DNA of 64,000 nt from Actinopolymorpha rutila. Its GTDB lineage: Bacteria; Actinomycetota; Actinomycetes; Propionibacteriales; Actinopolymorphaceae. Below the pieces are notes generated by a model that saw only the letters and a list, made by a program, of their open reading frames with translations, had not been told where the DNA came from and ran no database searches. How positions within the stretch are numbered: position 1 is the first letter of the stretch; every line of letters begins with the position of its first letter. This document shows positions 1-8,622 of this stretch, piece by piece. Position numbers and translations under genes: made by a program. The stretch covers positions 6,510,001 through 6,574,000 of the forward strand of contig NZ_JACBZH010000001.1 of assembly GCF_013407855.1 (NCBI RefSeq), given 5' to 3'.

Positions 1-74
1 CAGAGCGGTAAAGGGCCGAAGATCACGGAGCGACGCGATCGACGTTCGAATGGTCCGCGTCACAGCCTGAGTGT

Positions 75-330
75 GGTCTCAGACTTGGTCTCATTCGCCT
101 ACATTCGCGACCGGTCGGCGAGGACCGCGGATCGTGCTGACCTGCGCAGACGTACCGAGGCGGAGCCGCGCGAACGTGGGTCCTTGGCCCTGAAAAGCGG
201 AAGGTCGGCGGTTCGACCCCGCCCCTGCCCACCACCTCTGACCTGCGGATTCACTTTCCACGTGAATCCGCGCTGGTCGGAATGACGCCAACGATGACGC
301 CAACAGCGTCCGTCGGCGTCACTGGAGTCG
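75..330 (+). repeat. Class A repeat, copy A1 (left arm plus tRNA-Phe-like core, different right arm)
   Basis: It opens with two direct GGTCTCA motifs (75-81 and 87-93) followed by TTCGCCTAC, as in the other class A copies. The conserved CTGACCTGCGCAGACGTAC block and the tRNA-like core (189-234) follow. Right of the CCA the sequence differs from the other copies: instead of the usual GGCTCCCGGCAG hairpin there is a 10-bp stem GCGGATTCAC/GTGAATCCGC and then tandem TGACGCCAAC motifs. This is the copy that most resembles one end of an integrated element. Confidence 0.75.
189..321 (+). other. Putative attachment site: tRNA-Phe-like 3' half plus TGACGCCAAC arm repeats
   Basis: Positions 189-234 read as the 3' half of a tRNA-Phe: loop CTGAAAA with GAA anticodon, 3' stem GCGGA, variable loop AGGTC, T-arm GGCGG-TTCGACC-CCGCC, then CCTGCCC and ACCA. 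The 5' half does not form a proper D-arm or anticodon stem, so it is not a functional tRNA. Downstream, TGACGCCAAC occurs twice (283-292, 295-304) and GGCGTCA in inverse orientation at 315-321. This looks like integrase arm-type sites next to a tRNA-derived core. The att role is inference. Confidence 0.55.
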
Positions 331-482
331 CTCATCGAGCCTCCTCAGCGCTGCCCGCTTCGGAAGCGGACGGTCGGAGGCACCCCCCGAAGGTCTCGGC
401 TGTGATGTGCCTCGCTGCAGTGCATCGGTGAACGCCGTGCGGGCGGGCGTTACATTGGCGATCTTGTGCGGCCATCCCGTCC

Positions 483-800
483 CAACCTGGTCTCAGACCT
501 GGTCTCATTCGCCTGCGTTCGCCGACGCCGGCCACGCGCCACGTACGCAGAAGAACCCTTATCGCTCTCGTCCTGGCAGTTACGTCCAATGAGTCAGCCG
601 GGTGACCGTCCCTGAGGGCTCGCCGCGTTTGGAGCACGGTCCTCGATCCGCGACTTCATGCCGGTCGGGCCGCCCGACGGCTCGGTCCCCGTCGACCATC
701 TCGCTCCAGGGGGGCGTCTGGACGTCGTTCGCGTGGGTGGCGAAAGTGCCGGGCCCGGGGTTCGTCCATCGTTGGAGGTGTGGGCGTTGACTGCGATCAG
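483..800 (+). repeat. Class B repeat, copy B1
   Basis: It begins like class A (GGTCTCA twice, then ATTCGCCTGCGTTCGCCG) but has no tRNA-like core. It instead runs into TGGCAGTTACGTCCAATGAG and about 200 bp matched, with substitutions, by the copy at 37406-37770 (shared blocks include AGGGCTCGCCGC, TCTGGACGTC and GACTGCGATC). No convincing coding potential was seen on either strand. It ends just before the stop of the ROK gene. Confidence 0.65.
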
Positions 801-815
801 GTCAGTCCCGCCCTC

Positions 816-2057
816 CTACGCAAGCGCGTCGAGCAGTGTCGCTTCAACAAGGTCGAGTGCCTTGTGTGCGGCGCCGAGAGCGACAGCACTCTCGCCCAAC
901 GACGAGACGACCACCTGGGGCGGTTCGACTCCGGCTCCGGAGATCCCGTGCAGAACCTCGACGATGGGCGGCAGGATCAGCTCCTCCGCGGCTGGGGCGC
1001 GTCCCCCGAGGACGAACAGCTCCGGGCTGATCAGCGTCGTCACGGCAATAGAGACGGCGCAGAGCCGAGCCAGGGCGGTCTCCAGTTGACGGAGCGCGGT
1101 GGCCTTCCCGCGCTGGACTGAGGCGAGCATCGTGTCGAGGTTGCCGACGTGGACACCGTGGAGCGGTTCGAGGTCGCGGACAAGGGTCCGTACCGCATCA
1201 GACCGCGCATCCCCGCCAGCGACCAGATGGTCGACCTGCCGACGGGCCGCGGTATGAACGAACTCTTGGATCCCCTCGGTCGGATTGCTGTCTCTGAGCA
1301 TCCCAAGGAACGTCATCTCGCCGGTGCCGCCGCGCTTTCCTCGGACGAGTGAGCCACCGATTACGATGCCCGCACCGATGCGTTCGCCGGCCATCAGCAG
1401 AACCACATCGTCAAAGCCGCGAGCGGCACCTTTCCAGCACTCGCCGACGACGGCGAGGTTGGCGTCGTTTTCTACAGCGACGGTGCAACCGAACGCGTTC
1501 CGTACTTCCGCGGCGAGGGCCAACCCAGACCATCCCGGCATAGCGTTGCAGAACGTGACTGAGCCGGTCTCCCCGTCGACGATTCCTGGCGTTCCGACAC
1601 CGATGGCCCGCAGATCGGCCGCGGTCGCGTCGATGTCCTCCAGGACCGCAGTGCTCAACTGCCGGGCCGCGCGGAGCCGCCGCGGCCGGGTCATCGTCGG
1701 ATCGAGCTGACGCACACGAGTCGCGAGGGGCGTGCCGACCAGATCGGTGACGACGACCTCCAGCCGGTACACACCGATGTCGATGCCAAGCAACCTGCCA
1801 CCTTCGGCCCGGAACCGAAGGCGCCGTGGCGGACGCCCACGGCCGCGCGCCCCGTCGCCCGTCGGGCTTGTGGCCTCCGCGACAAGACCGACGCGGATCA
1901 GATCGTCGGCTACGGCATCGAGGGTCGCGCGGGAGAGGCCTGCTCGTGTCGCAACGTCGGTGACGTTCTGCGGTCCGTGCGTACGCAGCACATCAAGGAC
2001 ACGGCCCGCGTTAAGTCTACGCAGTAGGGGCGGTGTCGCCGGCTCGACTCGTGCCAT
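816..2057 (-). CDS. ROK family transcriptional repressor
   Basis: 413 aa. Residues about 10-65 form a winged helix-turn-helix (NVTDVATRAGLSRATLDAVA) and the rest is an ASKHA-fold sugar-kinase-like domain starting with the phosphate-binding LGIDIG motif. A conserved GVGTPGIVD and VENDANLAVVGE follow, as in ROK proteins. The Cys-rich zinc motif usual in ROK repressors (CxCGxxGC) is absent: the equivalent segment after GGTGEMTFLG has no cysteines. The start is fixed by AAGGAGG about 6 nt upstream. Divergent transcription from the glycosidase at 2224 suggests it represses that gene in response to a released sugar; this is inference. Confidence 0.9.
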   Translation of the reverse strand: MARVEPATPPLLRRLNAGRVLDVLRTHGPQNVTDVATRAGLSRATLDAVADDLIRVGLVAEATSPTGDGARGRGRPPRRLRFRAEGGRLLGIDIGVYRLEVVVTDLVGTPLATRVRQLDPTMTRPRRLRAARQLSTAVLEDIDATAADLRAIGVGTPGIVDGETGSVTFCNAMPGWSGLALAAEVRNAFGCTVAVENDANLAVVGECWKGAARGFDDVVLLMAGERIGAGIVIGGSLVRGKRGGTGEMTFLGMLRDSNPTEGIQEFVHTAARRQVDHLVAGGDARSDAVRTLVRDLEPLHGVHVGNLDTMLASVQRGKATALRQLETALARLCAVSIAVTTLISPELFVLGGRAPAAEELILPPIVEVLHGISGAGVEPPQVVVSSLGESAVALGAAHKALDLVEATLLDALA

Positions 2058-2063
2058 GCGGCG

Positions 2064-2100
2064 CCTCCTTCGTGGCTATTTTTCATAGAACCCTTGACTT
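2064..2100. promoter_or_regulatory. ROK/glycosidase divergent control region
   Basis: The ROK Shine-Dalgarno (complement of CCTCCTT, 2064-2070) is followed by the small palindrome CTATTTTTCATAG (2076-2088), a plausible repressor operator, and a TTGACT hexamer (2094-2099) that could be the -35 of the plus-strand promoter. No clear -10 is seen. Assignments are inferred from position. Confidence 0.4.
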
Positions 2101-2223
2101 ATTATGCCCGACCGTCCCACTCTTGTCGCGCAGACCTTCGTTCTCGCCTCACACGCAATACACACTCACCCGTCGTACTCCGCGCGGTTCCTCGTGCGCG
2201 CCGGACCTGCCGGAAGGACAGCG

Positions 2224-5220
2224 ATGCGGACCAGAGCACACGCCGTCATCGTCATCGTCGGACTTCTTCTGCTTCCGCTCGGACCGCTGGGCGCCGCGCA
2301 GGCGAAGTCGACGGTGGTCGACGTTTGGGTGGAGAATTCGCTGCGCACCATCTATCAGGCGAGCACGCTGCCGCAGAACGCAGCAACTGAGATCGGGCTC
2401 GTCTCGGGGCGAAACGAGTACGAGAGTGCGCAGATCGCGCTGCGCAGCACCGAGTCGTTGACGATCAACAAGGTCGCGTTCACAGACCTGGTCTCCAGCA
2501 CTGGTCATCGCATCACGGCCAAGAATCTCCGTGCGCATTTCGAGGAGTACGCGGACTCGGCGACCGTCCAACCGAACGGGTTCTTTCCCGACCGGGTGGG
2601 CATGCAGCTGTATCCAAAGTCCGCGCTGCCCGATCCGCTGTCCAACGACATGGCCGTCCGAGTCGCAGCAGGCACGACGCAGCCCATCTTCGTCACCAGC
2701 TATGTGCCTACGAGTACGCCGCCAGGCACCTATGCCGGCACCGTCACCGTCAATACGACGGGCGGAACTCGAACCGTTCCGATCCGCGTTGCCGTCGCCA
2801 ATGCGACAATCCCCCCGATCGATGACGCCAACTTTGTGCAGTACCACTGGACCATGACCAACGGCTTCACCTGGGACGGGCTGCAGTGGAAGGGTGAGGG
2901 CAGTAAGGCGTACGACGTAGGTAAGTACTACTACGGCGTGAAGACCTACAGCGACGAGTGGTTCAAGCTGATGGACAACTTCGCCAAGGAGCTGGCCGAC
3001 TATCGGACGAACATGGTCTGGATCCGCACAGACCTTCTCCTCCAGGCGGCCGGCACGCAGCTCTCCGACTTCACCACGGGAATCCCCGACAACATCGACT
3101 GGTCTCTGTTCGACCGCTACGTGGAAACGTTCCGTCGGCACGGAATCACCAACTTCGCCAACCAGCATCTGATCCACACGCTCAACAAGATGCCGGACGA
3201 CGAGAAACCCAACGACTCGTGGAACACCGCGTTGCCCGATCATCTCCCGGTGACAGACGCCTACCTCACGAACTACCTGACCGCGCTGAATCGGCACCTC
3301 AAGAAGAAGGGATGGACCGAGCAGAAAGGTGTCAGGTGGTACCAGCACATCCTCGACGAGCCGATTTCCAATGACCAGCGCAACTGGTGGACGTACGTCG
3401 CGCGCAAGATCAAGCAGATCGACGCGGACACGGGGGCAGAGTTTCGCACGATGGACGCCGATCCCAACGGGATCCTGCTGGGCGACCAGACCAGGCCGTA
3501 CGTCGATACCTGGGTGCCGATGACACCCGCCTTCCAGGCGAACAAGGCCGCGTACAAGGCACAGCAGGCGACCGGTCAGGACCTGTGGGCCTATACCTGC
3601 GAGGTCAACACCCCACCGTGGCTGAACCGGTTCTGGTCCCAACCGACACTTACCGGCCGGCTGTTGTTCTGGAACCTCGAACGCCAAGGCATACAAGGAC
3701 ACCTGCACTGGGCGTGGAACGCATGGTACGTCGGCCCCTGGAACGGCGACTCCTACATCGTCTATCCCGACCGGGCGCACCTGACCGTCAAGAGCAGCCT
3801 GCGTTATGAGGCACTACGCGACGGGTTGGAAGATTACGAACTCCTGCACCAGGTGGAGCAGTCCAACCCTGACCTCGCGCACAAGATCGCCGACAGCGCC
3901 GTGAGCGTGCAGGACCCGAGGAAGTACACCCTCGATCCTTCCTACATCAAGACACTGCACGACTATCTCGTTCGAGCGGCCGCAGGCGAGAACGTTGGCG
4001 ACGTGCCGGAGTCGACAAGTCCGTACGACGGTCAGGACACCCCCCGCACCTACCTCGTCGACGACACTGACACCAACATCACCTATACGGGAGACTGGTT
4101 CACCCGGAAGCGGCAGTACGCCTACGCGGGCGGCGTCTCGATGAGCACCACTGCCAACGACGCGATGACATACAGGTTCCAGGGTTCGGGAATCGACGTC
4201 ATCGTGGAGAAGGGCAACACGTCCGGAAAGGTCGCGATCTCCGTCGACGGCGGTCCCGCCCAGGTCGTCGACCTCTACGAGGCACCGGAGTACGACTACG
4301 TGACGGTCTACGGCGCACGCAACCTCGCTCCCGGCGTCGCACACACGATCAGGGTCGAGAACCTCAACGGCAAGGAACTACGCTTCGACGGGCTCCGCGT
4401 GCACATGCATCCCGGCCAGCGGCACTACGACGCTTCACTAGCGAGCCTGGACGTCACCGGCGCGAAGGACTACCTGTTCGACCCACGCCTCACGACATAC
4501 AGACTCCTGATCCCAGAAGGTACCGATACCGTCTCCGTAACGCCGACCCTGACCGACAGTGCCGGCTCGCTGACAATCAACGGGACGTCGATGGCCAATG
4601 GAGCCACAGCCACGGTGCATGTGCCGGACGGCAAGAGCACGCTGCACCTACGTACGACAGCCAGCGACGGAGCCACATCGTCCCTCTACACGGTCGAACT
4701 GGTGAAGGGCGCTCTCAACACGCCCGACGCCAATGTCGCACGGTCGTACTCCGCCATCACCGCTTCGGCAACCCGCTCCGGCGACGGCGGCGTGACGTAC
4801 GGGCCACAGAAGATGGTCGACGGTGACGACGGGACAATGTTTGCAGCGCAGCAGGGATACACCGACACGCACCCGTTCCCACACGAAATCGCCCTCACGT
4901 GGAGCGAGCCACAGAACCTGAACACGATCGTGATGCAGACACCCTCCGGCGTGCTGCAGGGCATCACCGACGCCGACGTCCAGACCTCCCCCGACGGCAT
5001 CACCTGGACGACGGTGGCGCGCGGCGTTCAGTTCCGCTGGACCCGCGACAAGGACGACGGCGTGATGGAATCGATCGCAGCCGATCTGCCCAACCTCAGT
5101 AACGTCACGCACCTGCGACTGCACATCAACGACGCCAACTACAAGACGTGGAGCATGTACGCCGTCTACGAACTGCAGTTCTACAACCTCACCGACCACG
5201 GAGAGGTTGCCATAGGTTGA
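2224..5220 (+). CDS. Secreted DUF4091 / GH123-type glycoside hydrolase with F5/8 C-like domain
   Basis: 998 aa from ATG 2224, chosen for GGAAGGA 6 nt upstream and an immediate signal peptide (MRTRAHAVIVIVGLLLLPLG...AAQAKS). An upstream ATG at 2104 in frame lacks these. Domain order: N-terminal beta domain, a TIM-barrel-like region with the adjacent acidic pair in HILDEP (D378/E379), the DUF4091 signature around WAWNAWYVGPWNGDS and LRYEALRDGLEDYELL, a carbohydrate-binding-like stretch (about 610-740), a cadherin-like beta-sandwich (about 740-830) and a C-terminal discoidin-like domain. Family knowledge points to beta-N-acetylgalactosaminidase-like retaining chemistry; the substrate is not determinable here. 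Confidence 0.85.
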   Translation: MRTRAHAVIVIVGLLLLPLGPLGAAQAKSTVVDVWVENSLRTIYQASTLPQNAATEIGLVSGRNEYESAQIALRSTESLTINKVAFTDLVSSTGHRITAKNLRAHFEEYADSATVQPNGFFPDRVGMQLYPKSALPDPLSNDMAVRVAAGTTQPIFVTSYVPTSTPPGTYAGTVTVNTTGGTRTVPIRVAVANATIPPIDDANFVQYHWTMTNGFTWDGLQWKGEGSKAYDVGKYYYGVKTYSDEWFKLMDNFAKELADYRTNMVWIRTDLLLQAAGTQLSDFTTGIPDNIDWSLFDRYVETFRRHGITNFANQHLIHTLNKMPDDEKPNDSWNTALPDHLPVTDAYLTNYLTALNRHLKKKGWTEQKGVRWYQHILDEPISNDQRNWWTYVARKIKQIDADTGAEFRTMDADPNGILLGDQTRPYVDTWVPMTPAFQANKAAYKAQQATGQDLWAYTCEVNTPPWLNRFWSQPTLTGRLLFWNLERQGIQGHLHWAWNAWYVGPWNGDSYIVYPDRAHLTVKSSLRYEALRDGLEDYELLHQVEQSNPDLAHKIADSAVSVQDPRKYTLDPSYIKTLHDYLVRAAAGENVGDVPESTSPYDGQDTPRTYLVDDTDTNITYTGDWFTRKRQYAYAGGVSMSTTANDAMTYRFQGSGIDVIVEKGNTSGKVAISVDGGPAQVVDLYEAPEYDYVTVYGARNLAPGVAHTIRVENLNGKELRFDGLRVHMHPGQRHYDASLASLDVTGAKDYLFDPRLTTYRLLIPEGTDTVSVTPTLTDSAGSLTINGTSMANGATATVHVPDGKSTLHLRTTASDGATSSLYTVELVKGALNTPDANVARSYSAITASATRSGDGGVTYGPQKMVDGDDGTMFAAQQGYTDTHPFPHEIALTWSEPQNLNTIVMQTPSGVLQGITDADVQTSPDGITWTTVARGVQFRWTRDKDDGVMESIAADLPNLSNVTHLRLHINDANYKTWSMYAVYELQFYNLTDHGEVAIG

Positions 5221-5227
5221 CCGCTAG

Positions 5228-5265
5228 CCGGCCGCCCGCGAGATGATCATCTGGCGAGCGGCCGG
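5228..5265. terminator. 38-nt near-perfect palindrome after the glycosidase
   Basis: CCGGCCGC-CGC arms flank a perfect 12-nt inner palindrome AGATGATCATCT. It starts 8 nt after the glycosidase stop and has no U-tract, as is common for actinobacterial terminators. It may also serve the minus-strand relics beyond it. Confidence 0.6.
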
Positions 5266-5479
5266 ACACGTCAGCCGTCGGTGCCCTGGTCGACCCGTCA
5301 CCTGTTTTGCCGACCCGCATGTATGAGGATCGAAGCTCTCGCGAGTGGCTGCAATCTTGCAGTGCGACCGGGGCGAGTCACCGCCCTGTGATGCCAATTG
5401 TCGCGGCGAGGCGAGGCCGACCAGGAGTGCGCCGCAGGCGCTGATGATGCAGCAGTGCCTGCGCCCGGCGCTTCCGCGG

Positions 5480-6601
5480 GGGCACCTGTCCTCGGCTCCC
5501 AGCCGAGCTCCAGGAGCAGGGTGACGCAGCTGTGCCGCAGATCGTGAAAGCGCACCCCGCCCAGCCCGGCCACCTCCCGGATCGGGTACCAGCTGCGCCG
5601 CAGGGTTGTCCGGCTCCACCGGCGTCCCGGTCCTGCTTGTGAACACGTGCCCGCAGTCCACCCAGGTGCCGCCGGCCAGCTGCCGCTCCCTGGCCTGCCG
5701 CTCCCGGTGATCCTTCAACGCCTCGACGCAGACCCCGACCAGCGGCACCGTCCGCCGCGACGTTCTGGTCTTTGCGTCACCACCTGAAGCTGACCGTCGA
5801 CCCGCTGCAGGCTCCGACGAACTTCGAGCGGGCCCGCGTCGAGGTCGAGGCATCCCAACGGGGCCCGAGCAGCTCGCCACGGCGCAACCCGACGTAGAGC
5901 GCCAGGACATACAGCCCATGGTCAGGTTCGGCGACAGCCCGCAGCTTCCTCGCCTCGGCGACACCGACGCCGCGGTTCACCTCATACGTCGGCGCGGACA
6001 CTTGGACGAGCTTCGCGACACTCCGCGCCAACAACTCCTCTCTGACTGCCGCCTGCAGCGCGTTCCGCAACACCGAGTGCACCTGCTGGACCAGACGAGC
6101 CGACGGGACCCGCTCACAACACCGCCCGATCGCGCAGCCCCTCCGCTCCCCCACCGGCCGCCGGCCGTCGACACCATGCAGGCGGCACAGGCAGGTGCTG
6201 CGAAGCCTGGCCAGGAACTGCCGGACGTCGACACCGATCAACCGATGCAGCCGCTTCCGCCCCAGCTGTGGGATCAGGTGCACGCGCACCACCACGCCAC
6301 AACCCTGATGCGTCTTGGGCTTACGCGCGGGCCGGACGACGTGTTCGAGCCAATAGAGCAGGAACCGCTCGACAGTCCAGCCCGTGGCCTCGGCCGGGAT
6401 CCCCTGATGCGACCTGGACATCGCCTCGACGAGCTTGCGGTTCGCGGCCTTCTCACTGGTGGCGTAGTAGTCACGGCGCGCAGTACTGCCGTCTGGCATG
6501 AGCACGTACGCCCGCGCCACCCAACGCCCGTCGCTGCGCTGGTAGACGGTGCCATTGCCGTTCGCACGACGCTTGCGGCTCTCCCGCTGCCGCTCCGTCA
6601 T
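5480..6601 (-). pseudogene. Tyrosine integrase, frameshifted and 3'-truncated
   Basis: Starts MTERQRESRKRRANG and continues with the AP2-like arm-binding domain (GTVYQRSDGRWVARAYV), a SAM-like core-binding region and box I Arg (YVGLRRGELLG). After that the frame changes twice: one frame carries the region ending VDCGHVFTSRTGTPVEP, another the box II motif FHDLRHSCVTLLLELG. The box III His and nucleophilic Tyr are not found. It overlaps the upstream excisionase by ATGA, the usual order of actinobacterial integrative elements. It should be inactive unless the frameshifts are sequencing errors. Confidence 0.8.
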
Positions 6602-6783
6602 GCCACCGACTCCTCCTCGACCAGGAGCGCGATCACCTCGGGCAGCGCGTCGACGGGCACGAGCCGGCGCTTGCCGATCTTCACCGTCCACAGGCACCGT
6701 GACCTGATCAGGTCGCACAAGGTGCTCTTGCCGGTGCGGAGACGTTCCGCAGCCTCCGCCGTCGTCAGTAGTAGCTGTTCCAT
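6598..6783 (-). CDS. Excisionase-like helix-turn-helix protein
   Basis: 61 aa, start MEQLLLTTAEAAERLRTGKS, preceded by GGAGAAA. It is a MerR/Xis-type DNA-binding domain: TTAEAAERLRTGKSTLCDLI then the wing VKIGKRRLVPVDAL. The stop overlaps the integrase start by 4 nt, so the two were a co-translated recombination module. Family role: architectural factor for excision and often repressor of int. An in-frame upstream ATG would add 36 residues but lacks a ribosome site. It looks intact although its partner is broken. Confidence 0.75.
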   Translation of the reverse strand: MEQLLLTTAEAAERLRTGKSTLCDLIRSRCLWTVKIGKRRLVPVDALPEVIALLVEEESVA

Positions 6784-6850
6784 GCGGCGTTTCTCCGCCG
6801 ACAGGCTCGCCGACTTTACGCGCGGACGGTCTAGCCTTGAGGCCGTGGCG

Positions 6851-7513
6851 ATGCTGATCGCGGTGTGGGGAGCATCGGCTGGCATGGGCAAGTCGACGCT
6901 GTGTGCGGGCCTGTCCTATTGGCTGGCCGACGCGGGCCTGAAGGTGGACCACTTCCGTGAAGAGGAGATCCTCACCCGGCCGCAGTTCGGTGCCGTGGCC
7001 GACATGTTCCGGGCGACCGGCACCGTCGACGTGGAGACGTTGATGGCCGCGTCCGCCGAGTTCGTGTCGGCGGTTCTGGAGAGCGGCGATGATGTCGTGG
7101 TCGCAGACGCCTTGGTGCCGTTCGTCCCGACGCTGCTGGCCATGAACTACCCCGACGAGACGATCGACGCGTTCCTGACCGAACTCACCGAGGTGCTCGC
7201 ACCGCTCTCTCCCGTGATGGTCTTTCTCGACGGGCGCGCCGAGATCGGATTGTCCCGAGCAGCAGCAAGAGAAGACGATAAGTGGCTGGGCTGGTACGTC
7301 GACAAACTTGGTCGGTATGAGGTCAGTCCTCCGGTAACCGACGTCGCGTCGGCGGTGAGGTACCTCCAGCGGGAGCGTGCGGTGACCCTCGACGCGGTTC
7401 GCCGTAATGGCTGGCCCCTTGTGCTGATCGAGCACGCCGACGAGCGGTCACCAGTCGAGGTGCTCCAGGTCGCGCAGCGCGGTCTAGCTCCAAGGGTGGG
7501 CGGCATCGTCTGA
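6851..7513 (+). CDS. P-loop nucleoside/thymidylate kinase-like protein
   Basis: 220 aa. The Walker A motif GASAGMGKSTL lies at the N-terminus, followed by a DHFREEEI segment and a Walker B-like hydrophobic strand ending VVVADALVPF. The central VMVFLDGRAEIGLSRAAAR resembles the LID/Arg region of small-molecule kinases. It is divergent from the excisionase. Start is ATG 6851; GTG two codons earlier is possible and no strong Shine-Dalgarno is visible. No specific substrate can be assigned. The gene looks intact and may be cargo of the integrative element. Confidence 0.65.
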   Translation: MLIAVWGASAGMGKSTLCAGLSYWLADAGLKVDHFREEEILTRPQFGAVADMFRATGTVDVETLMAASAEFVSAVLESGDDVVVADALVPFVPTLLAMNYPDETIDAFLTELTEVLAPLSPVMVFLDGRAEIGLSRAAAREDDKWLGWYVDKLGRYEVSPPVTDVASAVRYLQRERAVTLDAVRRNGWPLVLIEHADERSPVEVLQVAQRGLAPRVGGIV

Positions 7514-8622
7514 AGCATGTCGGCGATCCTCGTCTGCGCGATGGAAACACCGTCCGCAGTGCGTGTCAGTGATCGGTGAAGACTTTCCCACGTCTTTAAA
7601 GGCGGCCTCACGGCCGCCGCGCGCCCGCCTGACGGCGCCGGCCCTCCCTCCGCGCCTTCGGCGCCCGGTCGGCCGGCGCGGCTGGGCGCGACAAAAGGGC
7701 CGCCAGAACACTGGCGACCCTCATCAGCTCCCGCTCCGCGGGAGGTGTCTGTGGCTGGTGGCGGGCCGGAGGCTTTAGCCACCTCGCTTGGCCCGGGACC
7801 CTAAGGTCGGCGGCCCACGGTGGGCGGTCAAGGGCGGGCAGCCAAGCTGCCCACCGAGCCGGACAAGGCTATGGGCCGCCGACCTCCCGGACCAAGCCAG
7901 GTCACCGGCCAAACCCTCCGACCCTCCGAGCGCATTCCGGCCTGGTGATCGCCCCAGCCACCCGCGCTTGACCATATAAGGCCGCTCCGCCGGGTTGTGG
8001 CTTAGCGAGGGCCGCCGGGACGATCGCAAGGGACCGTAGCGGACTTCGAAGCCATTCGCTGGCCGGCATGAACCGGTCGCAGCCCCATCCGCGGGCATGC
8101 GCGGGCTGCTGGGGGGAGGGGGCCGCGCCAGTGCCGTGGACCAACGAGGTCGGCTGAGTGGACGCCAGGGGAACGAGCTCTGACCGAGCATCCGAAGTCG
8201 ATCGTGAGGCCGAATATGGCCACGCCCGCGGCTGGCGGGCGCGCCGCGCAGAGTCCGGCCCGCTGGACCACACGGGAGCTGACGATGGCCTCCGGCAACG
8301 GGGGATACCGAAGACCGCTCGAAATGTGAACCAGCGGGCCGACCGCCAGAAAGCTAGCGGACGGTGGTCTAGCCGAACAACCCGAACCCACTCTCCGGAC
8401 AAGAACTGCCAAAACGGACTGCAGTCGACCTAGATTCAGCGACATCAGGCAACACCGGTCAGCACGCCGATCACGTCGGCATCGGGTCATCGGGGGACAC
8501 ACCTGCCCAGTCGGCGCCAGGAGTTTGCGAAAGCCAGGAGCCACGCAGTCTCGACGCCATCGCACGTACGTGCCTAGGCTTGGCGTCATCCCAGCAGGTA
8601 GCGACGCAGTAAACCCCCCGAA
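7514..8622. other. 1.1-kb GC-rich structured intergenic region
   Basis: No convincing gene. It contains a nested hairpin: outer arms GGTCGGCGGCCCA (7805-7817) and TGGGCCGCCGACC (7872-7884) enclose an inner stem GGGCAGC-CAA-GCTGCCC (7836-7852). Upstream at about 7595-7690 are further GC-rich inverted stretches such as GGCGGCC-TCAC-GGCCGCC. ORFs that cross it have poor composition and break across the stems. It could be a structured RNA, a replication or transfer site of an old element, or decayed sequence. Confidence 0.5.

Noticed and set aside
189..234. Functional tRNA-Phe genes within the class A repeats
   Set aside because: The 3' half is tRNA-like in seven copies, but the 5' anticodon stem and D-arm do not pair in any. 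Only the acceptor strand can partly pair in A2 and A7.
2149..3780. Long minus-strand ORF opposite the glycosidase
   Set aside because: Shadow of the high-GC plus-strand gene; no family pattern, whereas the plus strand has a signal peptide and DUF4091 motifs.
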